A stretch of DNA of 64,000 nt from Marinilongibacter aquaticus (GTDB taxonomy: Bacteria > Bacteroidota > Bacteroidia > Cytophagales > Spirosomataceae): the NCBI RefSeq assembly GCF_020149935.1, contig NZ_CP083757.1, positions 3,683,501 through 3,747,500 of the forward strand, in the 5' to 3' direction. Below are positions 31,919 to 40,383 of the stretch, one piece after another (position 1 is the stretch's first letter; each line of letters begins with the position of its first letter). Below the pieces are notes generated by a model. It made no database searches, was not told where the DNA came from, and saw only the letters and a list, made by a program, of their open reading frames with translations. The position numbers were made by a program, and so were the translations under genes.

Positions 31919-33067
31919 CTAAATATTATCAAAGAATGAGCCTCCTGAAGAGGAGCTTTCTTCTGGTTTTTCTCCGGATATTGAAGCGTTTTCTCCCTTG
32001 TCTTTATTTACCATGGCTTTTTTCAAAGCAGCTTTCACTTTGTTTACACGGTCGAGCATTTCTTCGGTATTTTGCTCGGCGGTTTTGCCGGCCTCGGCTT
32101 TTTCCTCTTCCACTTTTCGGCCACCTTGAAGTTGGTCTTTCAACACGTCCAATTTTTCCCATTGGCCATCCTCAGCCAAACGAGCCTGTTCGGCCCAAGT
32201 GCTGGGATCGTGCATGGCAAAATGGCTGCCGGCCTCGTTCAAGATGTCTTTCAATTTGTACACTGGCGTGGTGATCAAATCCCTGAAAGATTCGATTTCA
32301 TGAGCATGCAACAGTTCGGCTATTTTCGGGCCAATGCCCTCAATAATCGTGAGATCATTATCTTTTGAGTCGATTTCGCCTTTGCTTTCCTCTTCTTCCA
32401 GAGCAAGCGTATTGGCCGAAGAAGCAATGGCGGTAATTTCTTCTTCCACGATATCGGTTTCATTTTCCGTTGTGTACTCTTCGGCTAGGGCTGTACTCGA
32501 CTCTATTTCGGCCTGAAAATCCGAAGAACCGTAGAGCTCCAGCTTTTCGATTGTCGCTGCACTCAATGCACGCAATTGAGCGATAAGTCCTTTTTTGTGT
32601 TCTTCCAGATTCGTGATATCGACCCTTAAACTTTTCTCTTTTTCAATGATGGCTTTTTGGGCCTCGGTGACCTGATTTTCGGCATCGATCAATATTCTTC
32701 TTGCTTGGGCTTCGGCTTCTTCCACAATGCGGTTGGCTTCGGCCTTGGCCGTGCTCAGTTGGTTATCAGCCTCTTCGGCAGCTTTTACAAGTGTAGTTTC
32801 TGCTTCTTTTTTTGCGTGTTCGGCAATTTTGGTGCTGGTGTCTTCGGCGGTTTGCAGTGTTTTTATCAAGGACATTTCCACTTCCCGAAGTTTTGTCGCT
32901 TCCTTTTCGGCAATTTCCAATTGCATTCTCAGCATCTTCGATTCCGTGCTGGTGCGTTCCCATTCATTAGCCAAATTGTTTAGGAAAATATCGACTTCCT
33001 CAATGTTGTAGCCTCTAAAAGCCTTTTCAAATTCGTGCTGTTTTATTTCTTGGGAGGTGATTTTCAT
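31919..33067 (-). CDS. DivIVA-domain protein with helix-hairpin-helix module
   Basis: Residues 1-60 match the DivIVA membrane-curvature/cell-division domain (ITSQEIKQHEFEKAFRGYN, with the usual F-x-G-Y-x-x-x-x-V-D). About 60-170 is a long Ala/Glu/Lys coiled coil. After an acidic linker, 239-272 (DLTIIEGIGPKIAELL) is a helix-hairpin-helix, and 284-317 (STWAEQARLAEDGQWEKL) is its usual companion seen in predicted DNA-binding proteins. The tail is charged and Ser-rich. Known DivIVA homologues in Gram-positives recruit partners to curved membrane; the HhH end suggests contact with nucleic acid or a nucleoid protein. It is the first gene of an apparent operon with folB. Confidence 0.8.
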   Translation of the reverse strand: MKITSQEIKQHEFEKAFRGYNIEEVDIFLNNLANEWERTSTESKMLRMQLEIAEKEATKLREVEMSLIKTLQTAEDTSTKIAEHAKKEAETTLVKAAEEADNQLSTAKAEANRIVEEAEAQARRILIDAENQVTEAQKAIIEKEKSLRVDITNLEEHKKGLIAQLRALSAATIEKLELYGSSDFQAEIESSTALAEEYTTENETDIVEEEITAIASSANTLALEEEESKGEIDSKDNDLTIIEGIGPKIAELLHAHEIESFRDLITTPVYKLKDILNEAGSHFAMHDPSTWAEQARLAEDGQWEKLDVLKDQLQGGRKVEEEKAEAGKTAEQNTEEMLDRVNKVKAALKKAMVNKDKGENASISGEKPEESSSSGGSFFDNI

Positions 33068-33094
33068 TCTGCTTGTTTTAGGAAATGTAATTTA

Positions 33095-33102
33095 CAAAAT
33101 TA
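33095..33102 (-). promoter_or_regulatory. -7 element of the DivIVA-like gene
   Basis: The minus strand reads TAATTTTG, fitting TAnnTTTG, 27 bases before the ATG at 33067. The nearest TTG upstream is about 26 bases away, too far for a standard -33. Confidence 0.4.
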
Positions 33103-33159
33103 TGATCTGTTTTTAGAAAAAGCAGGTTCAAAACGGTTTTTTATGCAAAATAACGAATT

Positions 33160-34071
33160 TTAGACCAGTTTATTTGAGAATTTCCAAAGTGATAGGCTGC
33201 GGTCGTCGCTTGCCGAAACCAAGTGGTTTTCGTTGAGCCAGAGCAGTTTATTGACAGACGTACCGTGCCCGGCATGTCGAGCTCGATCAATAACCTTGAG
33301 CAATCTCATATTTTCTGTTTGCCAAAGTTTGATACTTTTGTCCATACTGCAAGTAGCAAAAAAATCTCCATTTGGAGAAAAAGCGAGGTGGTTGATCGCA
33401 TACATGTGGGCCACAACTTCTTGGTTCAGCTGGTATCCCTCGAGCAAAGACCAGTTTTTTATTCTCGCATCTCGCCCGGCACTGTAGAGTTGTTCAAATC
33501 GCGGCCCGTATTGCAAGGTGAATACGGAGTTGGTATGGCCTTCAATCTGTTTTTTGTAAGCCAAACTTTGTAGATCGAATGTACGAATCAGGTTGTCGGA
33601 ATAACCGGCTGCAAATTCCCGTTCTACAGGGTTTATCGCTATGCAACGCACGCTTTTGTCGGATAGCTTCAAGTGTTTTTTGAAAGCCATATGCTCTCGG
33701 TCGATGATGGAAATTACTCCATCGCCGCCGGCTACAAAGCAAAGGTCTTCGTACAGTTGTATATCGAAATAGGCCGTTTTTTGCAAAGCGATATTGGCCT
33801 TTTCTTTTCGGTTCTCAAGATCGAATACCCGCAGGCCTTCATAATTTTCGGCTACCCACAATTCCTTTCTTTCCGCATCGAGGCGGATGGCGTATACTGA
33901 GTTTTTAAATTGGGCCAAAGGCTTGCCAATGTCTGGTTTTTGGCTATCCCATTCGACGACCATTCCATCGCCCGAGCCCGAAAAAAAGGTTTGCCCGTTT
34001 TCTCCAACGACGGTATAAACAGCATCGCGGTGTCCGGTGAAAGCCTCTATTTTTTCGACTTCAAATTTCAT
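33160..34071 (-). CDS. WD40-repeat protein
   Basis: A 303-residue protein without a signal peptide, made of about seven WD40-like blades. Clear GH and WD landmarks are FTGHRDAVYTV, SGSGDGMVVEWD, IEGHTNSVFTL, SAGRDARIKNW, ATCSMDKSIKLWQ and SASDDRSLSLW. It should form one beta-propeller in the cytoplasm and act as a protein-binding platform. The start at ATG 34071 is preferred over the upstream TTG. It diverges from the phosphopantetheinyl transferase gene across 43 bases. Partners and process are unknown. Confidence 0.85.
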   Translation of the reverse strand: MKFEVEKIEAFTGHRDAVYTVVGENGQTFFSGSGDGMVVEWDSQKPDIGKPLAQFKNSVYAIRLDAERKELWVAENYEGLRVFDLENRKEKANIALQKTAYFDIQLYEDLCFVAGGDGVISIIDREHMAFKKHLKLSDKSVRCIAINPVEREFAAGYSDNLIRTFDLQSLAYKKQIEGHTNSVFTLQYGPRFEQLYSAGRDARIKNWSLLEGYQLNQEVVAHMYAINHLAFSPNGDFFATCSMDKSIKLWQTENMRLLKVIDRARHAGHGTSVNKLLWLNENHLVSASDDRSLSLWKFSNKLV

Positions 34072-34114
34072 AAACAAGATTTAAATGGGATATTTAAGCG
34101 GTCAAAGATAGAAT

Positions 34115-34738
34115 ATGCCCGTACGGTTTCAAAAAAAATGCCCCAATGGAGCCCATCTTTTGGTTTGGGAAGTGGAAGAGAACGAATCGACATTGATCTC
34201 GCTTTTGCCTTCCACTATTTTGACCGATGCCGAGTACGAAGAAATCAAAATTCCGCATAAAAAAATCGAATTATTGGCCAGCCGTGTGGCTATTCGCCAC
34301 TTGGCAAAAAGTCTTAATGTAGTATTTGAGGGCATAAAAAAGGACGAAAACGGCAAGCCGTATTTGGTCAATAGCCATTGGCACATGTCGGTTACGCATT
34401 CCCGGCATTTCATGGCCGTGGTGATGCATCCTGAAAAAGCGGTAGGCATTGACATTGAACGGCCGCAAAAAAAACTCCAACGTATTCTTCATCGCCTTTT
34501 CTCGGCTCAAGAAATTGAAGATATGGCCGGCAGTTTGGAAAACATGTGCATTTATTGGTCGGCCAAAGAAGCCCTTTACAAACTCTATGGGAAACGCGGA
34601 ACCAATTTCATCGACAATCTGAAAGTGCACAAAGTGGCAGAGGGGCTTCTCGGCGAAATCATCATGCCCGATCATCAAGAGACGCACCAAATCAGCATAG
34701 AAAAAATAGATGAGTATATACTGGTTTGGGCCGTTTAA
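34115..34738 (+). CDS. 4'-phosphopantetheinyl transferase superfamily protein
   Basis: A 207-residue Sfp-like enzyme that moves phosphopantetheine from CoA to carrier proteins. The two signature motifs are complete: GIDIE (111-115, with metal ligands D113 and E115) and WSAKEALYK (148-156, with E152 and K156). The N-terminal half has the MSVTHS contact for CoA. Length matches single-chain Sfp-type enzymes rather than short AcpS. No carrier-protein gene is adjacent, so it may serve fatty-acid ACP or a remote pathway. First start is the ATG at 34115. Confidence 0.88.
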   Translation: MPVRFQKKCPNGAHLLVWEVEENESTLISLLPSTILTDAEYEEIKIPHKKIELLASRVAIRHLAKSLNVVFEGIKKDENGKPYLVNSHWHMSVTHSRHFMAVVMHPEKAVGIDIERPQKKLQRILHRLFSAQEIEDMAGSLENMCIYWSAKEALYKLYGKRGTNFIDNLKVHKVAEGLLGEIIMPDHQETHQISIEKIDEYILVWAV

Positions 34739-34753
34739 GCTCGGCTCATGTCT

Positions 34754-35092
34754 TTATATCGCGGCTTGTAAATCTTCAAACGAAATGCCAAAGTGCGATT
34801 CGTGGTAAATTGCTTTTCCATCCTTAATGACTAGAATTTGCGGAGACTCGTGCTCTACACCAAACTTTTGGGCAATGGCATTGGAAAGTGGTCTGTTGCT
34901 CAAAAGGTCGAGGTAATAAATCTTGAAATCGCCAATGGCTTCATTGTCCCAGCTTCTTTCCAAACGGCTTTTTGCGGTGCTCGAAATGGGGCACGTGGTG
35001 CTGTGTTTGAAAATTGCCACAGCTTGGTTTGCAGATTCTGCAATGATTTCGTCGAGTTGACTTTCGTTAGTCAGTAAATTCCAGTTGATCAT
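34754..35092 (-). CDS. ytxJ: Bacillithiol-system redox protein YtxJ (thioredoxin fold)
   Basis: A 112-residue monothiol thioredoxin-like protein. The motif KHSTTCPIS (C34) is the YtxJ/bacilliredoxin-C signature, followed by the cis-Pro strand (ESPQILVIKDG). YtxJ is proposed to remove bacillithiol from S-bacillithiolated proteins. ATG 35092 is chosen because the upstream extension adds an unrelated hydrophobic stretch. It follows panC after 66 bases on the same strand and may be co-transcribed. Its presence hints that the organism makes bacillithiol, although no bsh biosynthesis gene lies in this window. Confidence 0.85.
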   Translation of the reverse strand: MINWNLLTNESQLDEIIAESANQAVAIFKHSTTCPISSTAKSRLERSWDNEAIGDFKIYYLDLLSNRPLSNAIAQKFGVEHESPQILVIKDGKAIYHESHFGISFEDLQAAI

Positions 35093-35158
35093 AAATAGAA
35101 TATTAAAAAAAAGGAAAACAATGTGTTGTGGGCTAAAAGTTTCCGGGCGAATGCCCAC

Positions 35159-35992
35159 TTAAAATACAAGATTGTCGATTAGTCGCACGCCATCGAGATA
35201 GGCCGCCAGGCAAAGTGCATTTTGACCTTCTGGGTTCTTGCTTTCTAGGCTTTCAAGGCTTTCGAAATCGACTATCTCAAAATATTCCAGTTCGAATTCA
35301 GGAATCGCCGCGAATGCTTCTTCGACATGGCTTAGCACATTTTGGGGCTTCTCTTCTGCTTCGAGTTTAAGTTTGGCCTCGTTCAAAATCCTGAAAATAT
35401 GAGGGGCCAATTTTCTGGCTTCGGGCGAAAGCCTGCGGTTACGCGATGACATGGCCAAGCCGTCGTCTTCACGTATAATGGGGCAGGGCACAAGCGTAAT
35501 GGGGAAACTCAGGTCTTGAATCATTCGGTTGATGACCGCCACTTGTTGCAGATCTTTCAGTCCAAAGTAGGCTTTGTCGGGCTGTACAATATGGAAAAGC
35601 TTGCTCACTACAATGCCCACGCCGTTGAAATGACCCTTTCTGAACCGTCCTTCCATGACGTGCTCCAAATTGCCAAAATCAAATTTCATTTGTGGAAGTG
35701 CGGAATACATTTCTTCGGCCGAAGGGGCAAAGACGAAATCGCAATTGACACTTTCGAGCAAGGCCAAATCGGCATCCAAAGTACGTGGATATTTGGCCAA
35801 GTCTTCGGCTTTATCGAATTGAGTAGGGTTTACAAAGATACTGCAAACGGCCAGCTCGTTCTCGGATTTCGCTCTTTCAACCAAAGCCAAATGGCCTTGA
35901 TGCAATGCTCCCATGGTGGGCACGAAACCGATCGTTTTCCCTTCTTTTTTGAGGCGATCTCGGATTTCCGCAATTGAGTGATATACTTCCAT
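35159..35992 (-). CDS. panC: Pantoate--beta-alanine ligase (pantothenate synthetase)
   Basis: This enzyme joins pantoate and beta-alanine with ATP to give pantothenate, the vitamin B5 part of CoA. Family motifs are present: FVPTMGALHQGHLALV (ATP HIGH-type motif), CSIFVNPTQF, GRFRKGHFNGV, YFGLKDLQQ and the KMSKS-like SSRNRRLS. The C-terminal domain is complete. ATG 35992 begins the first family strand (MEVYHS). Length (277) is normal. The usual partner panD is not nearby. It lies left of the MBOAT pair and reads away from it. Confidence 0.94.
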   Translation of the reverse strand: MEVYHSIAEIRDRLKKEGKTIGFVPTMGALHQGHLALVERAKSENELAVCSIFVNPTQFDKAEDLAKYPRTLDADLALLESVNCDFVFAPSAEEMYSALPQMKFDFGNLEHVMEGRFRKGHFNGVGIVVSKLFHIVQPDKAYFGLKDLQQVAVINRMIQDLSFPITLVPCPIIREDDGLAMSSRNRRLSPEARKLAPHIFRILNEAKLKLEAEEKPQNVLSHVEEAFAAIPEFELEYFEIVDFESLESLESKNPEGQNALCLAAYLDGVRLIDNLVF

Positions 35993-36140
35993 TCGATGAA
36001 ATTTTGGCAAATATAAGTATTTGGCAATTGCCAAATGATGGCGGAAATTGGATAATCATTGGAAATAAATGGCCTTTGTTGACATTAGAAAAGCCAATAA
36101 TTCTAATTTTGTCGATTCAAATTCGTCGAAAAGAGTACGC

Positions 36141-37538
36141 ATGCTATTTACCAGTCCTGAATTTTTTATCCTGTTGCTCGGCACAATGTTGTTCTACTAT
36201 CGGATAAACAGTTTGGTTGGACAGAAGCTGATCGTAATCGTTTCGAGCTTCGTTTTCTACGCTTGGCACGCCCCAAAATTGCTGGCTTTGTTGTGTTTTT
36301 CGATTGGGGTAAACGTGGCTACGGTTTATTTTTTGCAAAGAAATAAGTACTCAAAAAAGGCTGTGGCTATTCTCGGAGTGGTGATCAATCTACTGATTTT
36401 GGCCTTTTTCAAATACAGTCCTCTTCTGGGAAAGACGTTTTTTCCTATGGGTTCGGGTGTCGCGGATTTCCTATTGGCGATTCCTTTGCCCATAGGCATT
36501 TCGTTTTTCACTTTTCAGGGCTTGAGTTTGGTCATCGATGTATACCGCGATGAGCACGCTGAGATAAAGTTGCCCAAGAAAACCTTGGCTTTGGCCGAAT
36601 CGATTTCTATGTATATTGCCTTTTTTCCTCAATTAATCGCGGGACCTGTGGTGAAGGCTCATGAGTTTTTGCCCCAAATTGGCCAAAAGTATTTTCGCGA
36701 TATAGATTGGGAATATTGTTTCAAGAAATTGGTGATTGGTTATTTCTTGAAAATGGTAATCGCCGATAATTTGAAAGACCATACATTTTGGATGCAATAC
36801 CCTTATTTCTTGGAGTTGTCGGGAGCAAACGCTTTGGCCATGTTGGTAGGCTATTCCATGCAGATTTTTGCCGATTTTGCGGGTTATTCGAGTATTGCTT
36901 TGGGTTTGGCGGGCCTGTTTGGTTACCGCTTGCACGAGAACTTCATGTTTCCATATATCTCGCAAAGCTTCAGCGAGTTTTGGCGAAGGTGGCATATTTC
37001 ATTGTCTACATTTTTGAAAGAATACCTGTACATCTCTTTGGGCGGAAACAGGAAAGGGAAACTACGCACGTATATCAATTTGATGCTCACGATGGTTTTG
37101 GGCGGTTTTTGGCACGGAGCAGCATGGAGTTACGCGGTGTGGGGGGCGGCTCATGGCCTGGCTTTGGCTTCGGAAAGGTGGATTCATGACCTAACGAGTT
37201 ATCGCGTACCGAAAGCCTTTCGGGCGTTCAAAATGTTGTTTGTCTTTGCGGTAGTGACTTTACTTTGGTTGCTGTTTAGGTTGCCTGAATTCAGTCAAGT
37301 TATTCTGTATGTACACCATTTGTTCGAGGCAGAATTCTTCCGTGGTTTGGAAGATATGAACAGCCTGTTTTTTATTGCCGTATATTCCCTGCCCATTTTA
37401 TGCTATCATTTGATTTACCTGCAGAAACAAAGTGGGCGATGGTCGTTTAAAGTGGAGACTTGGGCATATGCTCTTATGCTGTGCATGATTGTGGTGAACA
37501 GCGGTTCTTCGGGAAGCTTTATTTATTTTCAATTTTGA
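36141..37538 (+). CDS. MBOAT-family O-acyltransferase (AlgI/DltB-like)
   Basis: A 465-residue membrane protein with about ten or eleven membrane helices. It carries the MBOAT core: FFPQLIAGPVV, SEFWRRWHISLSTFLKEYLYISLGG (quoted only by its landmarks WRRWH and EYLY), and the catalytic His in GGFWHGAAW. Such enzymes take an acyl group from inside the cell and pass it to a periplasmic acceptor or partner. ATG 36141 (MLFTSPEFF) is the typical MBOAT start; the longer frame to 36069 adds a polar stretch. The following gene encodes an SGNH-like protein and is the probable second component for O-acetylation of a polysaccharide. Confidence 0.9.
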   Translation: MLFTSPEFFILLLGTMLFYYRINSLVGQKLIVIVSSFVFYAWHAPKLLALLCFSIGVNVATVYFLQRNKYSKKAVAILGVVINLLILAFFKYSPLLGKTFFPMGSGVADFLLAIPLPIGISFFTFQGLSLVIDVYRDEHAEIKLPKKTLALAESISMYIAFFPQLIAGPVVKAHEFLPQIGQKYFRDIDWEYCFKKLVIGYFLKMVIADNLKDHTFWMQYPYFLELSGANALAMLVGYSMQIFADFAGYSSIALGLAGLFGYRLHENFMFPYISQSFSEFWRRWHISLSTFLKEYLYISLGGNRKGKLRTYINLMLTMVLGGFWHGAAWSYAVWGAAHGLALASERWIHDLTSYRVPKAFRAFKMLFVFAVVTLLWLLFRLPEFSQVILYVHHLFEAEFFRGLEDMNSLFFIAVYSLPILCYHLIYLQKQSGRWSFKVETWAYALMLCMIVVNSGSSGSFIYFQF

Positions 37539-37543
37539 GGAGC

Positions 37544-38401
37544 ATGGTCAAAAAATCCATTTTCATAGCGGCTGCATTGCTTTTGGCTTATATGCTCTTC
37601 TTGAGGCTTCTGCCCAAAGATTTGGATACCAACCAGAGTATTTGGGGCGATAATGTAATCAAGGCTCAGGATTATTTGTACTGCGATGAACAGGTGGAGC
37701 AGGTAATTGTGGGCACTTCGCTTTCCAGTCGTTTGTTCACCGACAGTTTGGGGCCGAACAGCAAGAATTTGGCTTTTAGTGGCTCTACCCTTTGGGATGG
37801 CTTGGAATTGATAAAAGCCCGTAAGCAAAAGCCCAAACGCGTTTGGGTAGAGACGACCTTTCAGTTTAAGCAAAGCGATTATGTGCTTACAGATTATGTG
37901 TTGTCTATACCGAGTAGAAGGGTAAAGGAAATGTGGCCGGCTTTGCGTGAGGCCAATCAGCCTGTGGGTGTAGCCAAAGCCATGCTTGTGGATGCTCTGC
38001 GGGGTCCTTCGGGAAGTCTTCCTGTAGACAGCATTGCCGTGGAAATTATGCCCGAGATACTCAAGATTCAGGCCGAGTATTTTGAAAAGGATTATTCGGA
38101 ATATTTCGTGCAGCAGCTTGATGCCCAACTTGAAATGGAATTGCAGCAATTGATCGACCAAAATATCGAGGTGGTTTTATTCGAAATGCCCCTGTATCCT
38201 GATTTCTGCACTAGCGATGTCGTGCAAAACCAGCGGAAGGAGTATTTTAAACTCGCTCAAAAAAAAGGTGTTTGGTTTGTGCCGATGGACAATTGTGCGG
38301 CATACCAAACCAATGACGGCATTCACATGGTTCGTCATTCGGCTTTGAAATTCACTAAGTATTTGCTGAATTTCGCACAGGAATCGCTTATTCCACAGTA
38401 A
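37544..38401 (+). CDS. Membrane-anchored SGNH-like partner of the MBOAT protein
   Basis: A 285-residue protein with one N-terminal membrane helix (about 4-21) and a periplasmic domain. A GTSLSSRLF segment resembles the Ser block of AlgX/AlgJ/DltD-type SGNH hydrolases, and the C-terminal DGIHM supplies the Asp-His pair. In known systems this partner transfers the acetyl group delivered by MBOAT to the glycan. ATG 37544 starts directly before the membrane helix and 5 bases after the MBOAT stop. The sequence overlaps the 3' end of glmS by 14 bases in the opposite direction. Sequence similarity to named families is weak, so the role rests on motifs and context. Confidence 0.72.
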   Translation: MVKKSIFIAAALLLAYMLFLRLLPKDLDTNQSIWGDNVIKAQDYLYCDEQVEQVIVGTSLSSRLFTDSLGPNSKNLAFSGSTLWDGLELIKARKQKPKRVWVETTFQFKQSDYVLTDYVLSIPSRRVKEMWPALREANQPVGVAKAMLVDALRGPSGSLPVDSIAVEIMPEILKIQAEYFEKDYSEYFVQQLDAQLEMELQQLIDQNIEVVLFEMPLYPDFCTSDVVQNQRKEYFKLAQKKGVWFVPMDNCAAYQTNDGIHMVRHSALKFTKYLLNFAQESLIPQ

Positions 38402-40226
38402 CGGATTTGGCCAAGTTTCTCGGTTGATCCACATTGCGGCCCCTCATCACGGCGATGTGATAGGAGAGTAGCTGCAGCGGAATACAGGTGAGAAGCGTGG
38501 AGACCATTTCGTGAGAATTGGGTATTTCAATTGCAAAATCAACCATGTTCCGAACAGTTTCGTCACCTTCGTTCACAATGGCAATGACCCGCCCTTTTCG
38601 GGCTTTCACCTCTTGAATATTCGACATCACTTTTTCATACGAACTGTCTTTGATGGCAATGAATACCACGGGCATGTCTTCGTCGATAAGGGCAATTGGT
38701 CCGTGTTTCATTTCGGCGGCAGGGTAACCCTCGGCATGGATGTATGAAATTTCTTTCAATTTCAGGGCTCCTTCCAGGGCCACGGGGAAATTCAATCCTC
38801 GGCCCAAGAAAATGAAATTGGAGGCAAATGTAAACAGTTTCGCAATATCCTTTATCTCTTCGTCAAGTTGAAGGATTTGCTCAATTTTTCGTGGAATAGA
38901 CGCCATTTCTGAAAGCAAAGAGCGGTATTCTTCATCGGTCAATGTGCCTTTTTGTTTTGCTGTGGCAATAGCCATCATGCTCAATACACTGACTTGGGCG
39001 GTGAAAGCCTTTGTACTGGCTACGCCAATTTCTGGCCCCGCATGAGTGTATACTCCGGCATGTGTGAGTCGAGCAATAGACGAGCCAACGACATTACACA
39101 CGCCCAGTATTGTCGCTCCTTTGTGTTTGGCGAGTTCGAGAGCCGCCAATGTATCTGCCGTTTCGCCCGACTGCGATATGGCGATCACGAAATCGCCTTC
39201 TTCTATGATTGGGTTCCTGTAGCGAAATTCGGATGCATATTCTACTTCTACATTGATCCGTGCCAATTCTTCAAAAAGGTATTCGCCTACAAGTCCCGCA
39301 TGCCAGCTTGTTCCGCATGCCACAAAAACAATGCGTTTGGCTGTTGCCAGTTTATCGATATAATGTATTAATCCTCCCAATTGGATATGTGCGGTGTCGG
39401 CATTCAAACGTCCTCGCATACAATCCGCAATCGACTTGGGTTGTTCATAGATTTCTTTCAGCATGAAGTGCTCAAAGCCCCCCTTTTCTATGCTTTCCAA
39501 TTCGAGCTCTACGGTTTGTATAAAAGGTCCTTTTTCTTGATTGTCTAAGTTTTTGATGGCCAATTCGCCATCCTTTACCACGGCAATCTCGTGGTCATCA
39601 AGGTAGACTACATCTTTTGTGTATTCGATAATGGGGGTTGCATCTGAAGCGAAAAAGTATTCGTTTTGCCCTACACCAATAACCAAAGGGCTGCCCTTGC
39701 GGGCGGCGATCATTTGCCCGGGTTCTTCCAAGTCTATCACTGCAATGGCGTAGGCTCCAACTACCTCTGAAAGGGCTAAGCGAACAGCCTCTTCTGTACT
39801 GCAGCCTTTGTGCTTTTTTACGTCTTCGATGAAGTTGATCAAAACTTCTGTATCGGTTTCGCTTTCGAATGTGTAGCCCTTTTGGATGAGCGAGGTCTTG
39901 ATTGCGGCGTAGTTTTCGATAATACCATTGTGGATAATGGCCAAATGCTCGCTCTGCGAAAAATGCGGATGGGCATTGATATCATTGGGTTCGCCGTGGG
40001 TGGCCCATCGGGTGTGGCCAATGCCCAAATTGGCCGAGATCTCTTTGTGTTGCAGCTCATTTTCCAATTCGGCAACCTTGCCTTTTTTCTTGTAGATATT
40101 GAGACCTTTGTCGTTGAGGAGGGCAATTCCTGCACTGTCGTACCCTCTGTATTCCAAGCGTTTCAGACCTTTGATGATTAATGGAGCAGCTTCTCGATAT
40201 CCGATGTAAGCAACGATTCCGCACAT
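38388..40226 (-). CDS. glmS: Glutamine--fructose-6-phosphate aminotransferase (isomerizing)
   Basis: Makes glucosamine-6-phosphate, the entry to UDP-GlcNAc for cell wall and glycan synthesis. The N-terminal Cys2 glutaminase (MCGIVAYIG, HTRWATHGEPN) is followed by two SIS domains: FVACGTSWHAG and AISQSGETADTLAAL, then FLGRGLNFPVALEGALKLKE. It ends with the conserved NLAKSVTVE. Length (612) is standard. It has its own upstream region after the glgA-like terminator. It is convergent with the MBOAT pair, and its last 14 bases overlap that gene. Confidence 0.97.
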   Translation of the reverse strand: MCGIVAYIGYREAAPLIIKGLKRLEYRGYDSAGIALLNDKGLNIYKKKGKVAELENELQHKEISANLGIGHTRWATHGEPNDINAHPHFSQSEHLAIIHNGIIENYAAIKTSLIQKGYTFESETDTEVLINFIEDVKKHKGCSTEEAVRLALSEVVGAYAIAVIDLEEPGQMIAARKGSPLVIGVGQNEYFFASDATPIIEYTKDVVYLDDHEIAVVKDGELAIKNLDNQEKGPFIQTVELELESIEKGGFEHFMLKEIYEQPKSIADCMRGRLNADTAHIQLGGLIHYIDKLATAKRIVFVACGTSWHAGLVGEYLFEELARINVEVEYASEFRYRNPIIEEGDFVIAISQSGETADTLAALELAKHKGATILGVCNVVGSSIARLTHAGVYTHAGPEIGVASTKAFTAQVSVLSMMAIATAKQKGTLTDEEYRSLLSEMASIPRKIEQILQLDEEIKDIAKLFTFASNFIFLGRGLNFPVALEGALKLKEISYIHAEGYPAAEMKHGPIALIDEDMPVVFIAIKDSSYEKVMSNIQEVKARKGRVIAIVNEGDETVRNMVDFAIEIPNSHEMVSTLLTCIPLQLLSYHIAVMRGRNVDQPRNLAKSVTVE

Positions 40227-40326
40227 AGTTTAAGTAGATTTTAGAGTCCAAAATAAGGCATCAAATCACTGAAAACCAATGAATCACGCGGATTTGAAAT
40301 AATAAATTTCTTTAAAAAAAGAGCAC

Positions 40327-40358
40327 AAAAAAAGGGAGTTGCCTTTCGGTCAACTCCC
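40327..40358 (-). terminator. Terminator of the glycogen-synthase-like gene
   Basis: An 8-base perfect stem (40334-40341 with 40351-40358). On the minus strand it is followed by seven T (plus 40327-40333). It separates this gene from glmS. Confidence 0.82.
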
Positions 40359-40383
40359 AGAACTTTAAGTCTACAGTCTAAAT

